Below, piece by piece: positions 27,203 through 35,902 of a stretch of DNA of 48,262 nt. This stretch comes from Nocardioides stalactiti (GTDB lineage Bacteria; Actinomycetota; Actinomycetes; Propionibacteriales; Nocardioidaceae), in NCBI RefSeq assembly GCF_014180715.1, contig NZ_JACEFC010000020.1, positions 1 to 48,262 on the forward strand, written 5' to 3'. The notes beneath the pieces were generated by a model. That model made no database searches, was not told the DNA's origin, and worked only from the letters and a program-made list of their open reading frames with translations. The first letter of the stretch is position 1; every line of letters starts with the position of its first letter. Made by a program: the position numbers and the translations under genes.

Positions 27203-28512
27203 CCGGACTGCTCCCCCTTCCGCACGACGGGGCCGTAGAGCAGCGAGCCGAGCGAGCCGTAGCTGTCGGGCTCCCTGCCGGACCGGTCCGCGAGGAGCGC
27301 GTTGACGACCGCCTGGTCGCCCTCGCTCCCGGCGAAACCGCTGGTGAGGTTGATCTCGGGGAGCGCGCCGAAGTTGGGGATGACGCTCGTCGGCGGGTTC
27401 TCGTCGATGTCGCTGCCGTTGTCGAGCGGGACGCGGTCGCCCGGGATCTTGAAGTCCGGCAGACCGAGGCACCACGGCCCGTGGCCGACCTCGCCGTACT
27501 CCATCAGGTCGCTCTCGTCGAAGTGGCGGTACTGCACCTGGCCGAACTCCATGTACTGCTTGACGACGTTGCCCTCGAACGTCTTGGAGAGGATCGGCGC
27601 GTAGGCCGCGGCGCCCTTGAGCAGGCAGGGCAGCTGGGGCGAGTAGGTGTCGAGCAGCGCGAGGACGGGCTCGGTGACCCGGCCCACCTCGATGATGTTC
27701 TGCTCGTTGGCGGCCAGGATCCGGGTGGACGTCCGGGCCAGGCCGGCCAGGTCGGCGAAGAACACGTCGAGGTCCTTGCGCTTCTCCACGATGGTCCGGC
27801 TCGTCACCGTCACGTTGTCGAGGGTGTCGAGCAGGTCCGGCGCCGCGAGGTCGTAGGCGTCGGCGACGTCGGCGAGCGCGATCAGGTCCTGACGCAACGT
27901 CGGCAGCTCGTCGTCGATCACCGACAGGTAGGCGCCCAGCGAGTCCATCGTCTCGCCGATCTGCTCGCCTCGACCCTCGAGCGCCGTGGCCAGCGCGTTG
28001 AGCGTCGCGTTGAGGTCGGCCGGCCGGACCGCCCGCAGCAGCGGGAACAGGTCGGCGAGGATCTGGCTCAGCTCCACGTTGGTGTCGACCCGGTCCGAGG
28101 TGATCACGTCACCGTCGACCAGGTGCTCCGAGGACGGCGCGTCGGGGCGCTTGAGCGCGATGTACTTCTGGCCGAACAGGGTGGTCGGGAGGATCTCGAC
28201 CGTGATGTTCTCCGGGATCTCCTTCGCCGCGTCCGGGTCGAGCGCGATCGTGATCTCGGCCTCGTCGCCGTCCTGGCTCACCTCACGGACCTGGCCGACC
28301 AGCGCGCCGTTCATCCGGACGTCGCCGAACTTCGCGAGCTGGAGGCCCGCGCGGTCGGCCTTGACCGTGATCGTCGTGACCCGGTCGAAGTCCTTGTTGT
28401 AGATCGCGATCGAGAGGTAGACCAGCAGCGCGATCGCGGTCAGGAAGCCGACCCCGGCGATGAGCAGCCGGTTGTGCTCCTTGGCGGAGTCGTGGTGGAT
28501 GTTGACGAGCAT
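27199..28512 (-). CDS. MceA subunit of mce4-like importer
   Basis: Protein of 437 residues: anchor 'GVGFLTAIALLVYLSIAIYN' at 20-39, MCE domain 'TVKADRAGLQLAKFGDVRMNGALVGQVREVSQDGDE', 'ITVEILPTTLFGQKYIALKRP', helical tube region, and an extended C-terminus with 'DLMEYGEVGHGPWCLGLPDFK'. The start is one base inside the yrbEB stop (TGATG). First of six MCE subunits. The KstR-type operator upstream of the operon and the neighbouring fdxD/hsd4A genes support mce4 type (sterol) over mce1-3. Confidence 0.9.
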   Translation of the reverse strand: MLVNIHHDSAKEHNRLLIAGVGFLTAIALLVYLSIAIYNKDFDRVTTITVKADRAGLQLAKFGDVRMNGALVGQVREVSQDGDEAEITIALDPDAAKEIPENITVEILPTTLFGQKYIALKRPDAPSSEHLVDGDVITSDRVDTNVELSQILADLFPLLRAVRPADLNATLNALATALEGRGEQIGETMDSLGAYLSVIDDELPTLRQDLIALADVADAYDLAAPDLLDTLDNVTVTSRTIVEKRKDLDVFFADLAGLARTSTRILAANEQNIIEVGRVTEPVLALLDTYSPQLPCLLKGAAAYAPILSKTFEGNVVKQYMEFGQVQYRHFDESDLMEYGEVGHGPWCLGLPDFKIPGDRVPLDNGSDIDENPPTSVIPNFGALPEINLTSGFAGSEGDQAVVNALLADRSGREPDSYGSLGSLLYGPVVRKGEQSG

Positions 28513-29351
28513 CAGCCGGTGATCCTGACTGTCGTCGTCGATCCCCAGATCGCGAAGCTGAGGAAGAAGTCGGCCACGACGATCGTCACGATGCTCGTCC
28601 TGATCGCCTGGCCGACCGCCCGGCCGACACCCGCGGGGCCGCCGGAGGCGGTGTAGCCGTAGTAGCAGTGGATGAGGATCACCGCGACCGCGAGGAAGAG
28701 CAGCTTGAAGAACGACCAGAGCATGTCGATCGGTGGCAGGAACTGCAGGAAGTAATGGTCGTAGGTGCCCGCCGACTGACCGTAGATGTAGACGACGATG
28801 AGGCGGGGCGAGAGGTAGGACGCACAGAGCGCCACGATGTAGAGCGGGATCACCGCGATGAACGCGGCCACGATCCGGGTGGTCACCAGGAACGGCAGCG
28901 ACGGGATCGCCATCACCTCGAGGGCGTCGATCTCCTCGGAGATCCGCATCGCGCCGAGCCGGGCGGTGTAGCCACAGCCCACCGTCGCAGCGAGCGCGAT
29001 CGCCGACACCAGCGGGGCGACCTCGCGGGTGTTGAAGTAGGCGGAGATGAATGCACTGAACTTCGCGACGCCGATCTGGCTCAAGGAGGCGTAGCCCTGG
29101 AGGCCCACCTCGGTGCCGGCGAAGAACGACATGAAGGCGATGACACCGACCGAGCCGGCGATCACGCTCAGGCCCCCGGCGCCGAACGCGACCTCGGCCA
29201 GGGTGTTCCAGATCTCGCGGGGGTAGCGCTTGATCGCGGCAGGCACCCAGAGCACGGCCTTGACGTAGAACAGCAGCTGGTCGCCGTACTGCTCGAGCGA
29301 CCGGCGGCGGCCCTGGACGGCGTCGCTGACGAGATCGGAGATGACGGCCAT
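28512..29351 (-). CDS. YrbEB (MlaE-type) permease of mce4-like importer
   Basis: Integral membrane protein of 279 residues, about five to six helices. The MlaE/YrbE signature is 'TRLGAMRISEEIDALEVMAI' (about 130-149), the cytoplasmic coupling helix that contacts the ATPase MceG. 'FSAFISAYFNTREVAPLVSAIALAATVG' is also typical. ATG at 29351 begins one base after the yrbEA stop. It pairs with YrbEA to form the inner-membrane channel; the partner ATPase is not in this window. Confidence 0.92.
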   Translation of the reverse strand: MAVISDLVSDAVQGRRRSLEQYGDQLLFYVKAVLWVPAAIKRYPREIWNTLAEVAFGAGGLSVIAGSVGVIAFMSFFAGTEVGLQGYASLSQIGVAKFSAFISAYFNTREVAPLVSAIALAATVGCGYTARLGAMRISEEIDALEVMAIPSLPFLVTTRIVAAFIAVIPLYIVALCASYLSPRLIVVYIYGQSAGTYDHYFLQFLPPIDMLWSFFKLLFLAVAVILIHCYYGYTASGGPAGVGRAVGQAIRTSIVTIVVADFFLSFAIWGSTTTVRITG

Positions 29352-29352
29352 G

Positions 29353-30135
29353 TCAGAGACCCACCGGCGGAGCGACCTGGAAGTAGATCGCAGAGATGAC
29401 CGCGTTCAGGAAGAACAGCAGCATGAAGGCGATGATGACGGCCTCGTTGACCGCTCGGCCGACGCCGAGCGGACCCCCGCCGGCGTTCAGGCCCTTGTAG
29501 GCGCCGACGATCGCGGCCAGCCAACCGAAGATGAGCGCCTTGATCATGGCGATGTAGAGGTCGGGCAGCGACGCGAGCGCCGTGAACGAGGAGAGGAAGG
29601 CTCCGGCCGACCCACCCTGCACGATGACGGTGAAGAAGTAGCCGCCGCCGATGCCGGCAGTGATCACGATGCCGTTGATCATGAAGGCGACGAACATGGT
29701 GGCCACCACCCGCGGCGCGACGAGCCGTTCGAGCGGATCGATGCCGAGGACCTCCATGGCATCGATCTCCTCGCGGATCTTGCGAGCACCGAGGTCGGAG
29801 CAGATGGCCGAGCCGGCTGCACCGGCGATGATCATTGCCGCAGCGATCGGGGCGGCCTCGCGGACCGTGGCCAGCACCGCCGTGGCTCCGGCGAAGGACT
29901 GCGCGCCGAGCTGCCCGGTCAGGTTGCCGACCTGGAGCGAGATCACGGCACCGAAGGGGATCGAGACGAGGATCGTCGGGAGCAGGGTGACGCTGGTGAT
30001 GAACCAGGCCTGCTCGACGAACTCCCGGAACTGGAAGGGCCGGGTGAACACCCGCTTGGTGACCTCGACCGCCATGACGGCGATCTCCCCGGGACCACGG
30101 ACGACCGAAGCAGCGCTGAACGCCAACCCGGTCAC
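29353..30135 (-). CDS. YrbEA (MlaE-type) permease of mce4-like importer
   Basis: Integral membrane protein of roughly 260 residues, first gene of the ten-gene mce4-like operon. 'TRPFQFREFVEQAWFITSVTLLPTILVSIPFGAVISLQVG' resembles mycobacterial YrbE4A strongly. The coupling motif is 'CSDLGARKIREEIDAMEVLGIDPLERL'. Start uncertain: GTG 30135 has AGGGGAG almost touching it, while TTG 30126 has GGAGG eight bases upstream; I report the longer form. Upstream lies a minus-strand -10 TAATAT (30169-30164) abutting KstR operator 5. Confidence 0.9.
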   Translation of the reverse strand: MTGLAFSAASVVRGPGEIAVMAVEVTKRVFTRPFQFREFVEQAWFITSVTLLPTILVSIPFGAVISLQVGNLTGQLGAQSFAGATAVLATVREAAPIAAAMIIAGAAGSAICSDLGARKIREEIDAMEVLGIDPLERLVAPRVVATMFVAFMINGIVITAGIGGGYFFTVIVQGGSAGAFLSSFTALASLPDLYIAMIKALIFGWLAAIVGAYKGLNAGGGPLGVGRAVNEAVIIAFMLLFFLNAVISAIYFQVAPPVGL

Positions 30136-30167
30136 CTCCCCTGTCGTTCCTGACGTCGGGTCAATAT

Positions 30168-30181
30168 TAGAACGTGTTCTC
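30168..30181. promoter_or_regulatory. KstR-type operator 5 (mce4-like operon promoter)
   Basis: TAGAACGTGTTCTC matches TnnAACnnGTTnnA except the last base. On the minus strand the -10 TAATAT (30169-30164) follows directly, predicting transcription from near 30157 into yrbEA. Mycobacterial mce4 operons are KstR-repressed in the same way. Confidence 0.78.
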
Positions 30182-30309
30182 GTTCTGGGTAAAACGAACC
30201 ACATTGTGACCCGCTACACAACTCGTAACGAGCGCAGGTCGTTGTCGGTCACGCTAGCGGGTCAAATGACCCGATGTGATTCCCGCGCCGTGACCGGAGC
30301 CGCGGGCCG

Positions 30310-30315
30310 TACGAT
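30310..30315 (+). promoter_or_regulatory. -10 element of a leaderless promoter (channel-like gene)
   Basis: TACGAT fits the actinobacterial TANNNT -10 pattern and lies seven bases before the GTG at 30323, so transcription would begin at or next to the start codon. No ribosome site is visible before this gene, which agrees with leaderless translation. Confidence 0.45.
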
Positions 30316-30322
30316 CCCGACC

Positions 30323-31003
30323 GTGAGCACCGCAGAGGCCGGACTGAGAACGGTCGCCCGACACCCCTCCGCAGTCCTGCTGGCGGCGCAGCTGGTCGTC
30401 GTGCTGATCTATCCGTTCCTCGACACCTCGACGGCGGGCCGCGCGGTCGTCGGCGTCGTCCAGATGGGGGTGGTGTTCATCGCCGCCTGGGCGGTGCGCG
30501 CGACGCCCGTGCTCAGCTGGGTGGCCGTGGTGCTGGGCATCCCCTCGATGGTGTTCGCCATCCTCGAGCCGGTCACCCGCGACCAGGACTGGGTGGTCCT
30601 CGCGTCCGCTGCGGTCCACGTGCCGTTCTACCTGTTCGTCTCCTACGCGATGATCCGCTACCTGTTCCACGACGACGTCGTCACCCGCGACGAGCTGTAC
30701 GCCGTCGGCGCCGCCTTCACCGTCGTTGCCTGGGCGTTCGCCTACATCTACGCCGCCGCCCAGGTGATCTGGCCGGGCTCGTTCGTCGCCTACGGCACCG
30801 ACGCCGGCGACCCCGTCAGCTGGTTCGAGCTGCTCTTCCTGTCGTTCACGACGCTCACCAGCGTCGGCCTGTCCGACGTCTATCCCGTGCTCGACCATGC
30901 CCGGTCGCTCGTCATGGTCGAGCAGGTCGCAGGAGTGCTCTACGTCGCCCTCGTGATCGCTCGGCTGGTCGGGCTCAGCCACCTCCGCAGGGTCGAGCGG
31001 TGA
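30323..31003 (+). CDS. Six-helix membrane protein with ion-channel-like pore loop
   Basis: Protein of 226 residues with six hydrophobic segments, at about 16-35, 40-58, 63-81, 90-113, 124-150 and 195-216. Between helices five and six lies 'WFELLFLSFTTLTSVGLSDVYP' (168-188), the pore-helix and filter arrangement of two-TM-per-pore potassium channels, but the filter reads TSVGLSD where TVGYGD is expected. It is therefore channel-like with altered selectivity, or a diverged membrane sensor. GTG at 30323 is seven bases after a TACGAT -10 and is probably leaderless. It diverges from the mce4-like operon and converges with uvrB. Confidence 0.78.
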   Translation: MSTAEAGLRTVARHPSAVLLAAQLVVVLIYPFLDTSTAGRAVVGVVQMGVVFIAAWAVRATPVLSWVAVVLGIPSMVFAILEPVTRDQDWVVLASAAVHVPFYLFVSYAMIRYLFHDDVVTRDELYAVGAAFTVVAWAFAYIYAAAQVIWPGSFVAYGTDAGDPVSWFELLFLSFTTLTSVGLSDVYPVLDHARSLVMVEQVAGVLYVALVIARLVGLSHLRRVER

Positions 31004-31103
31004 GCTAGTTGCTCAGGTGGGCGCCAATCGCTCGCTTCGCTCGCTCATGGCTCCTCACTTGGTCGCCAGTGCTCGCTGCGCTCGCGCGCTCCCGCGCTCG
31101 TCG

Positions 31104-31138
31104 GGGGTGCTTCGACCTCGTTCCTCGGTCGGCACCCC
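31104..31138. terminator. Hairpin 1 of the tandem repeat (possible bidirectional terminator)
   Basis: Outer stem GGGGTGC (31104-31110) pairs with GCACCCC (31132-31138). After a TT bulge, inner stem CGACC (31113-31117) pairs with GGTCG (31127-31131), leaving loop TCGTTCCTC (31118-31126). No T-tract follows, so intrinsic termination is unproven; an RNA-structure role in the intergenic region between convergent genes is equally possible. Confidence 0.5.
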
Positions 31139-31194
31139 GCTCCTCACTTGGTCGCCGATCGCTCGCTGCGCTCGCTCATGGCTCCTCGCTCGTC

Positions 31195-31231
31195 GGGAAT
31201 GCTTCTGCTTCGTTCCTCGGCAGGCATTCCC
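31195..31231. terminator. Hairpin 2 of the tandem repeat (same fold, different stem bases)
   Basis: Outer stem GGGAATGC (31195-31202) pairs with GCATTCCC (31224-31231). After the same TT bulge, CTGCT (31205-31209) pairs with GGCAG (31219-31223, one T-G pair), with the same loop TCGTTCCTC (31210-31218). The stems differ from hairpin 1 on both sides in a compensating way while the loop is identical. It ends four bases before the uvrB stop. Confidence 0.55.
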
Positions 31232-31234
31232 TCC

Positions 31235-33364
31235 TCACTTCGTCGCCTCCACCATCTGACGGAGCTCCTTGCGGAGCTCGTTGATCTCGTCGCGGAGCCG
31301 GGCGGCGAGCTCGAACTGGAGCTCGGCGGCGGCGCCCTTCATCTGGTCGGTGAGGTCCTGGATGAGCTCCGCGAGGTCCGAGCTCGGCAGGCCGGCCAGC
31401 GCGGCGGCGTGCTCCCCCGCCGCGCGCTCCCCCAGCGTGGGGACCGGCGCCCGGCGCCCCTTGACGCCGCCCGCCCGGCCGCGGACCCCGGCGTCGGCCC
31501 AGGTCTGGAGCAGCTCCTGGGTCGTCTCGTCCTCCCGGGCCAGCATCTCGGTGATGTCGGCGATCTTCTTGCGCAGCGGCTGCGGGTCGACGCCGTGGAG
31601 CTCGTTGTAGGCGACCTGCTTGGCCCGACGCCGGTTGGTCTCGTCGATGGCCGACTCCATCGAGGGGGTGATCCGGTCGGCATACATGTGGACCTGGCCG
31701 GACACGTTGCGCGCTGCGCGGCCGATCGTCTGGATGAGCGACTTGTCGGAGCGGAGGAAGCCCTCCTTGTCGGCGTCGAGGATCGACACCAGTGAGACCT
31801 CCGGCAGGTCGAGGCCCTCACGCAGCAGGTTGATGCCGACGAGCACGTCGTAGGCGCCCAGGCGCAGGTCGCGCAACAGCTCGATCCGCTTGAGGGTGTC
31901 GACCTCCGAGTGCAGGTAGCGGGTCCGGATGCCCGCGTCGAGCAGGTAGTCGGTGAGGTCCTCGGACATCTTCTTGGTCAGCGTGGTGACCAGGACCCGC
32001 TCGTTGCGCTCGGTCCGGAGCCGGATCTCGTGGATGAGGTCGTCGATCTGGCCCTTGGTCGGCTTGATGACGACCTCGGGGTCGACCAGGCCGGTCGGGC
32101 GGATGATCTGCTCGACGACGTCGCCCTGCACCTTGTCGAGCTCGTAGTTGCCGGGGGTCGCGGAGAGGTAGATCGTCTGTCCGATCCGGTCGAGGAACTC
32201 CTCCCAGCGCAGCGGCCGGTTGTCCATCGCGCTCGGCAGCCGGAAGCCGTGCTCGACCAGGTTGCGCTTGCGGGACATGTCGCCCTCGTACATGCCGCCG
32301 ACCTGAGGGACCGCGACGTGCGACTCGTCGATGACGAGCAGGAAGTCCTCGGGGAAGTAGTCGAGCAGGCAGTTCGGCGCCGAGCCACGGGCGCGGCCGT
32401 CGATGTGCATCGAGTAGTTCTCGATGCCCGAGCAGGTGCCGATCTGGCGCATCATCTCGATGTCGTACGACGTGCGCATCCGGAGCCGTTGCGCCTCGAG
32501 CATCTTGCCCTGGCGCTCGAACGTCGCGAGCTGGTCGGCGAGCTCCGCCTCGATCCCGTTGATCGCCCGCTCCATGCGGTCGTGGCCGGCGACGTAGTGG
32601 CTCGCCGGGAACACGTGGAGCTCGGTGTCCTCGGTGAGCACCTCGCCCGTGACCGGGTGCAGCGTCATCAGCCGCTCGATCTCGTCACCGAAGAACTCGA
32701 TCCGGACCGCGAGCTCCTCGTAGACCGGGAAGATCTCGAGGGTGTCGCCGCGCACCCGGAAGGTGCCGCGGGTGAAGGACAGGTCGTTGCGCGTGTACTG
32801 GATCTCGACCAGGCGGCGCAGCACGCTGTCGCGGTCGTGCTCCTCCCCGACCCGCAGCCGCACCATCCGGTCGACGTACTCCTGCGGGGTGCCGAGGCCG
32901 TAGATGCAGGACACGGTCGACACCACGATCACGTCACGCCGCGTCAGCAGGCTGTTGGTGGCCGAGTGGCGCAGCCGCTCGACCTCCTCGTTGATCGAGC
33001 TGTCCTTCTCGATGTAGGTGTCGGTCTGGGGGACGTAGGCCTCGGGCTGGTAGTAGTCGTAGTAGGAGACGAAGTACTCGATCGCGTTGCGCGGGAAGAG
33101 CTGGCGCAGCTCGTTGGCGAACTGGGCCGCGAGGGTCTTGTTGGGCTGGAGCACCAGGAGCGGTCGCTGGACCTGCTCGGCGACCCAGGCGACCGTGGCC
33201 GTCTTGCCGGTGCCGGTGGCGCCCAGCAGGACGACGTCCTGGGCGCCGTCCTCGATGCGGCGGGTGATCTCGGCGATCGCCGCCGGCTGGTCGCCGGACG
33301 GCTGGTAGTCGGACTCCACCTTGAACGGGGCGACGCGACGCTCGAGGTCGGTGATCGGGCGCAT
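31235..33364 (-). CDS. uvrB: UvrB, excision-nuclease subunit B
   Basis: DNA-damage-verifying helicase-like subunit of UvrABC, 709 residues. Walker A 'GATGTGKT' at 48-55, the beta-hairpin '[33 protein letters not shown]' (about 101-133) that inserts into DNA, helicase motif '[12 protein letters not shown]', 'RPLRWEEF', motif VI '[14 protein letters not shown]', and a C-terminal UVR motif '[28 protein letters not shown]' that binds UvrC. A roughly 30-residue basic spacer '[19 protein letters not shown]' precedes it. ATG at 33364. Housekeeping gene lying between the two mce loci; uvrA is not present in the window. Confidence 0.98.
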   Translation of the reverse strand: MRPITDLERRVAPFKVESDYQPSGDQPAAIAEITRRIEDGAQDVVLLGATGTGKTATVAWVAEQVQRPLLVLQPNKTLAAQFANELRQLFPRNAIEYFVSYYDYYQPEAYVPQTDTYIEKDSSINEEVERLRHSATNSLLTRRDVIVVSTVSCIYGLGTPQEYVDRMVRLRVGEEHDRDSVLRRLVEIQYTRNDLSFTRGTFRVRGDTLEIFPVYEELAVRIEFFGDEIERLMTLHPVTGEVLTEDTELHVFPASHYVAGHDRMERAINGIEAELADQLATFERQGKMLEAQRLRMRTSYDIEMMRQIGTCSGIENYSMHIDGRARGSAPNCLLDYFPEDFLLVIDESHVAVPQVGGMYEGDMSRKRNLVEHGFRLPSAMDNRPLRWEEFLDRIGQTIYLSATPGNYELDKVQGDVVEQIIRPTGLVDPEVVIKPTKGQIDDLIHEIRLRTERNERVLVTTLTKKMSEDLTDYLLDAGIRTRYLHSEVDTLKRIELLRDLRLGAYDVLVGINLLREGLDLPEVSLVSILDADKEGFLRSDKSLIQTIGRAARNVSGQVHMYADRITPSMESAIDETNRRRAKQVAYNELHGVDPQPLRKKIADITEMLAREDETTQELLQTWADAGVRGRAGGVKGRRAPVPTLGERAAGEHAAALAGLPSSDLAELIQDLTDQMKGAAAELQFELAARLRDEINELRKELRQMVEATK

Positions 33365-33406
33365 GCTCCGAGCCTACGGGCGCGCGCCGACAGCTGCGGA
33401 CGGCCG

Positions 33407-33952
33407 TCAGGAACGAGGCTTGTCCGGCTGCACCCGCAGCGTGTGGAGAACCGTCGCCAGCATCCGGTAGTGGGCGGCCAGCATCACGATCTCGATCGCC
33501 GCCCGCTCGTCGAAGTGGTCGCGCAGCTCGCTCCACGTCTCGTCGGTGAGGTCCTCGTCCGCGAGCAGCTCGTCGGTGGCGCGCAGCAGCACCAGCTCGG
33601 ACCCGGCCCACCCCTCGAGCCCGCCCGCCTCGAGCCGCGCGACCTCCTCCGCGCTCAGGCCCGCACGGCGGCCGAGGCGCCGGTGCTGGGTCAGCTCGTA
33701 CTCCGAGCCGCGGTGCGCCGCGACCCGGATGATGACCATCTCCGACTGGCGGCGCCGCAGCCGGCCACCAGGCATGAGCTGACCGGCGAAGATCAGCCAG
33801 CCCCAGAACAGGCGGCGGTGCCGGCCCAGCGTCAGGAAGACCGCCGGCGCCTCCGTGCCGCTCACCCGGCCGAACAGCTTCGAGAGCGCGGCGACGTCGG
33901 GGCCGACCTCGCGCCAGGTGCCGGGCGCGACCCGCGGCACTCCCCCGCTCAT
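33407..33952 (-). CDS. Carboxymuconolactone decarboxylase-family protein
   Basis: All-helical protein of 181 residues. '[35 protein letters not shown]' is the CMD-family core with the conserved 'YE..QH' segment. No CxxC is present, so an AhpD-type reductase role is unlikely. ATG at 33952 overlaps the SDR stop as ATGA, placing it at the end of the MceA-paralogue/SDR/CMD cluster. CMD plus SDR pairs also occur in the CYP51 operon here, suggesting a shared, undefined chemistry on imported lipids. Confidence 0.85.
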   Translation of the reverse strand: MSGGVPRVAPGTWREVGPDVAALSKLFGRVSGTEAPAVFLTLGRHRRLFWGWLIFAGQLMPGGRLRRRQSEMVIIRVAAHRGSEYELTQHRRLGRRAGLSAEEVARLEAGGLEGWAGSELVLLRATDELLADEDLTDETWSELRDHFDERAAIEIVMLAAHYRMLATVLHTLRVQPDKPRS

Positions 33953-34839
33953 CGAGCGTCCTGCAGGTCGGAACGACGGGCCTGGTCGACCGCCGGCAGG
34001 ACCCGGTGGGCGCCCCAGCTGAACCCGCGCATCGCCAGCGCGTAGCCCGGCGGGAAGTAGCGCTGGAGCAGGTGCACCAGCCGGATGTCGGCGGAGGTGT
34101 AGACCCAGTACTTGTTGCGTCGTACGCCCTTCCAGATCGCCTCGGCGGCCTTCTCCGGGGTGACGGCGTGGGCCTGGAACTGCTTCCGTGCCCTGCGGAA
34201 CCGCTTGTCGTCGCTGTCGACCCCGGCGATCCGGATGGTCTGCACCAGTCCGGTGTCGACGCCACCGGGGGCCACCAGCGTCACCCCGATCCCGTGCTTC
34301 CGGAGGTCGTAGCGCAGCACCTCGGAGATCCCGCGCAGGCCGAACTTGGTCGCGCTGTAGGCGGCGTGCCACGGCATCGCGATGATCCCGGCCGCCGACG
34401 ACACGTTGACGAGCTGGCCGCCGCGGCCCGCGTCGATCATCGGGGGGAGCAGCTCCTCGATGACGTGGATCGGGCCCATCAGGTTGACCTCGACCAACGA
34501 GCGCCAGTGCTCGTGCTCGAGCCCGCGAACCGTGCCCCAGATCGCGATGCCCGCGACGTTGAGGACGACGTCCATCGCTCCCGACACCGCGGTCACCCGC
34601 TGCGCGAGCGCCCGTACGGCGTCGTGGTCGGTGATGTCCACAGCCTCGGCGACGGCGACCGTCGCGCCAGCGGCGGTCGCCTCCGCGGCGACCTCGGCGA
34701 GCAGCTCGGCCTGGATGTCGGTGAGGTGCAGGATCGCGCCCTCCCGGGCCGCCTGGAGGGCGACCGCGCGGCCGATCCCGCTCGCCGCTCCGGTCACGAA
34801 GACCTTCTTGCCGGCGAGCTCCTTGACCGGCGGCCTCAT
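33949..34839 (-). CDS. Short-chain dehydrogenase/reductase linked to second mce locus
   Basis: SDR of 296 residues. '[22 protein letters not shown]' (13-34), 'LTDIQAEL' (Asp, NAD-type), '[12 protein letters not shown]', catalytic '[11 protein letters not shown]' and '[10 protein letters not shown]', and a C-terminal extension '[22 protein letters not shown]' that may bind membrane. Its ATG overlaps the MceA-paralogue stop as ATGA. Such SDRs with an amphipathic C-terminal tail often act on lipid substrates; the specific reaction is not visible. Confidence 0.87.
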   Translation of the reverse strand: MRPPVKELAGKKVFVTGAASGIGRAVALQAAREGAILHLTDIQAELLAEVAAEATAAGATVAVAEAVDITDHDAVRALAQRVTAVSGAMDVVLNVAGIAIWGTVRGLEHEHWRSLVEVNLMGPIHVIEELLPPMIDAGRGGQLVNVSSAAGIIAMPWHAAYSATKFGLRGISEVLRYDLRKHGIGVTLVAPGGVDTGLVQTIRIAGVDSDDKRFRRARKQFQAHAVTPEKAAEAIWKGVRRNKYWVYTSADIRLVHLLQRYFPPGYALAMRGFSWGAHRVLPAVDQARRSDLQDAR

Positions 34840-35867
34840 CGAGCGTCGACCATCGTGCCGAACGACGGGCGGTCCGCGCGCCCGTAGTACTCCGGGAGCT
34901 CGTTGCGGAAGATGCTCTCGGAGCGGATGAAGCCCTCGCGGATCGCCGTCGGCAACCGTCCACCGAGCGCCAGGTTGATCGTCACGGCATCAGTGATCCC
35001 GAGCCGCCGGTAGTCGTAGAGCACGTCGATGAACGTACCGGTGCCGCGGATCCAGCGCACGAGCCTGCGTTGGTTGGCGGACAGGAAGGCGTCGGCCCGG
35101 TCGGCCAGCTGGGTGGCGCCGGTGACCAGCGCGGTCACCGCGGCCTCCTGGCGGACCAGGCTGCTCAGGAAGACCAGTGCGTCCTCGGTGGCGTCGAGCA
35201 GGTCGGGCGCCACGTCGTCGAGGACGTCGGTCGACGCGGCGAGGGCCGAGAGGTCCTCGCGCACCGCCGGCATGCGCGGGTTGAGCCGGGCCAGGTAGGA
35301 GTTCATCGTCCGCACCGTCGCGGCGAGCTGGTCACCGCGGCCGTCGAGCGCGAGAGCAGCCGAGCCGATGGCCGAGGCGAGCTCCCGGGGGCCGAGCGCC
35401 GACACCAGCCGGTCGATGTCGTCGAGCGCCTGCTGGAACTCCAGCGTCTCCTGGGTCGCGTCGGCCGGCACCTGGGCGCCGGCCTCGAGGCTCTCCTCGG
35501 CCGGCGTGCCGTGGACGACCAGGTCGACGAACGTCGTCCCGAAAACGGTGGCCGGCAGCACCCGGGCGACCACGTTGGCCGGCACGTGCTCGAGGTCGGT
35601 CTCCGACATCTCCATGTCGATGGCGACGCCACCCGACGCGGTGTCGCGCTCGACCCCGCTGACCTTGCCCACCAGGGCGCCGTCCATCTTCACGTCCGAC
35701 CCCTTGCGCAGGGCACCGCCGGCGTCGGCCACGACGGCCGTCACGTGCGGCTTCGACCCGAAGGTCCCGTTGCTCCGGAGCGAGACCCCCACGCCGATCA
35801 GGACCAGGGCGACGAGCACCAGGAGCCCGCGCCGCGCGAGCACGGGACGGGGGACGTCGCGAGCCAT
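34836..35867 (-). CDS. Extra MceA paralogue (outside the six-gene set)
   Basis: MCE-family protein of 343 residues that is clearly a duplicate of MceA at 43235-44281: both share 'SLRSNGTFG', 'KPHV.AVVADAGGALRKGSDVKMDG', 'HVPANVVARVLPATVFGTTFVDLVVHGT', 'QETLEFQQALDDIDRLV.ALGP', 'NPRMPAVR' and 'QRRLVRWIRGTG.FID.LYD'. An anchor helix is at about 12-28. It follows the phospholipase D-like gene by 35 bp and has no clear ribosome site. A GTTACACCG word just upstream (35870-35878) also occurs before the mce operon at 46198-46206. It could replace MceA in an alternative hexamer. Confidence 0.88.
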   Translation of the reverse strand: MARDVPRPVLARRGLLVLVALVLIGVGVSLRSNGTFGSKPHVTAVVADAGGALRKGSDVKMDGALVGKVSGVERDTASGGVAIDMEMSETDLEHVPANVVARVLPATVFGTTFVDLVVHGTPAEESLEAGAQVPADATQETLEFQQALDDIDRLVSALGPRELASAIGSAALALDGRGDQLAATVRTMNSYLARLNPRMPAVREDLSALAASTDVLDDVAPDLLDATEDALVFLSSLVRQEAAVTALVTGATQLADRADAFLSANQRRLVRWIRGTGTFIDVLYDYRRLGITDAVTINLALGGRLPTAIREGFIRSESIFRNELPEYYGRADRPSFGTMVDAR

Positions 35868-35902
35868 GCCGGTGTAACGGGCGTCACAGCCGTCGGGTCA
35901 CG

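Larger units (their letters stand above)
31022..31247. repeat. Imperfect ~90-bp tandem repeat with hairpins, overlapping uvrB 3' end
   Basis: A 17-bp boundary word, CTCCTCACTTsGTCGCC, occurs at 31051, 31140 and 31231 (spacing 89 and 91 bp), the third copy covering the uvrB stop codon. A second word of 30 bp recurs at 31027-31056 and 31158-31187 with one mismatch. Each full unit carries a long hairpin (separate entries). Nothing in it encodes protein. It lies between the convergent channel-like gene and uvrB, so termination is one possible role. Confidence 0.75.

Noticed and set aside
29353..30204. Longer start of yrbEA at 30204
   Set aside because: It would include the KstR operator and the -10 element, and homologues begin only about 30 residues before the conserved RPFQFREF segment.
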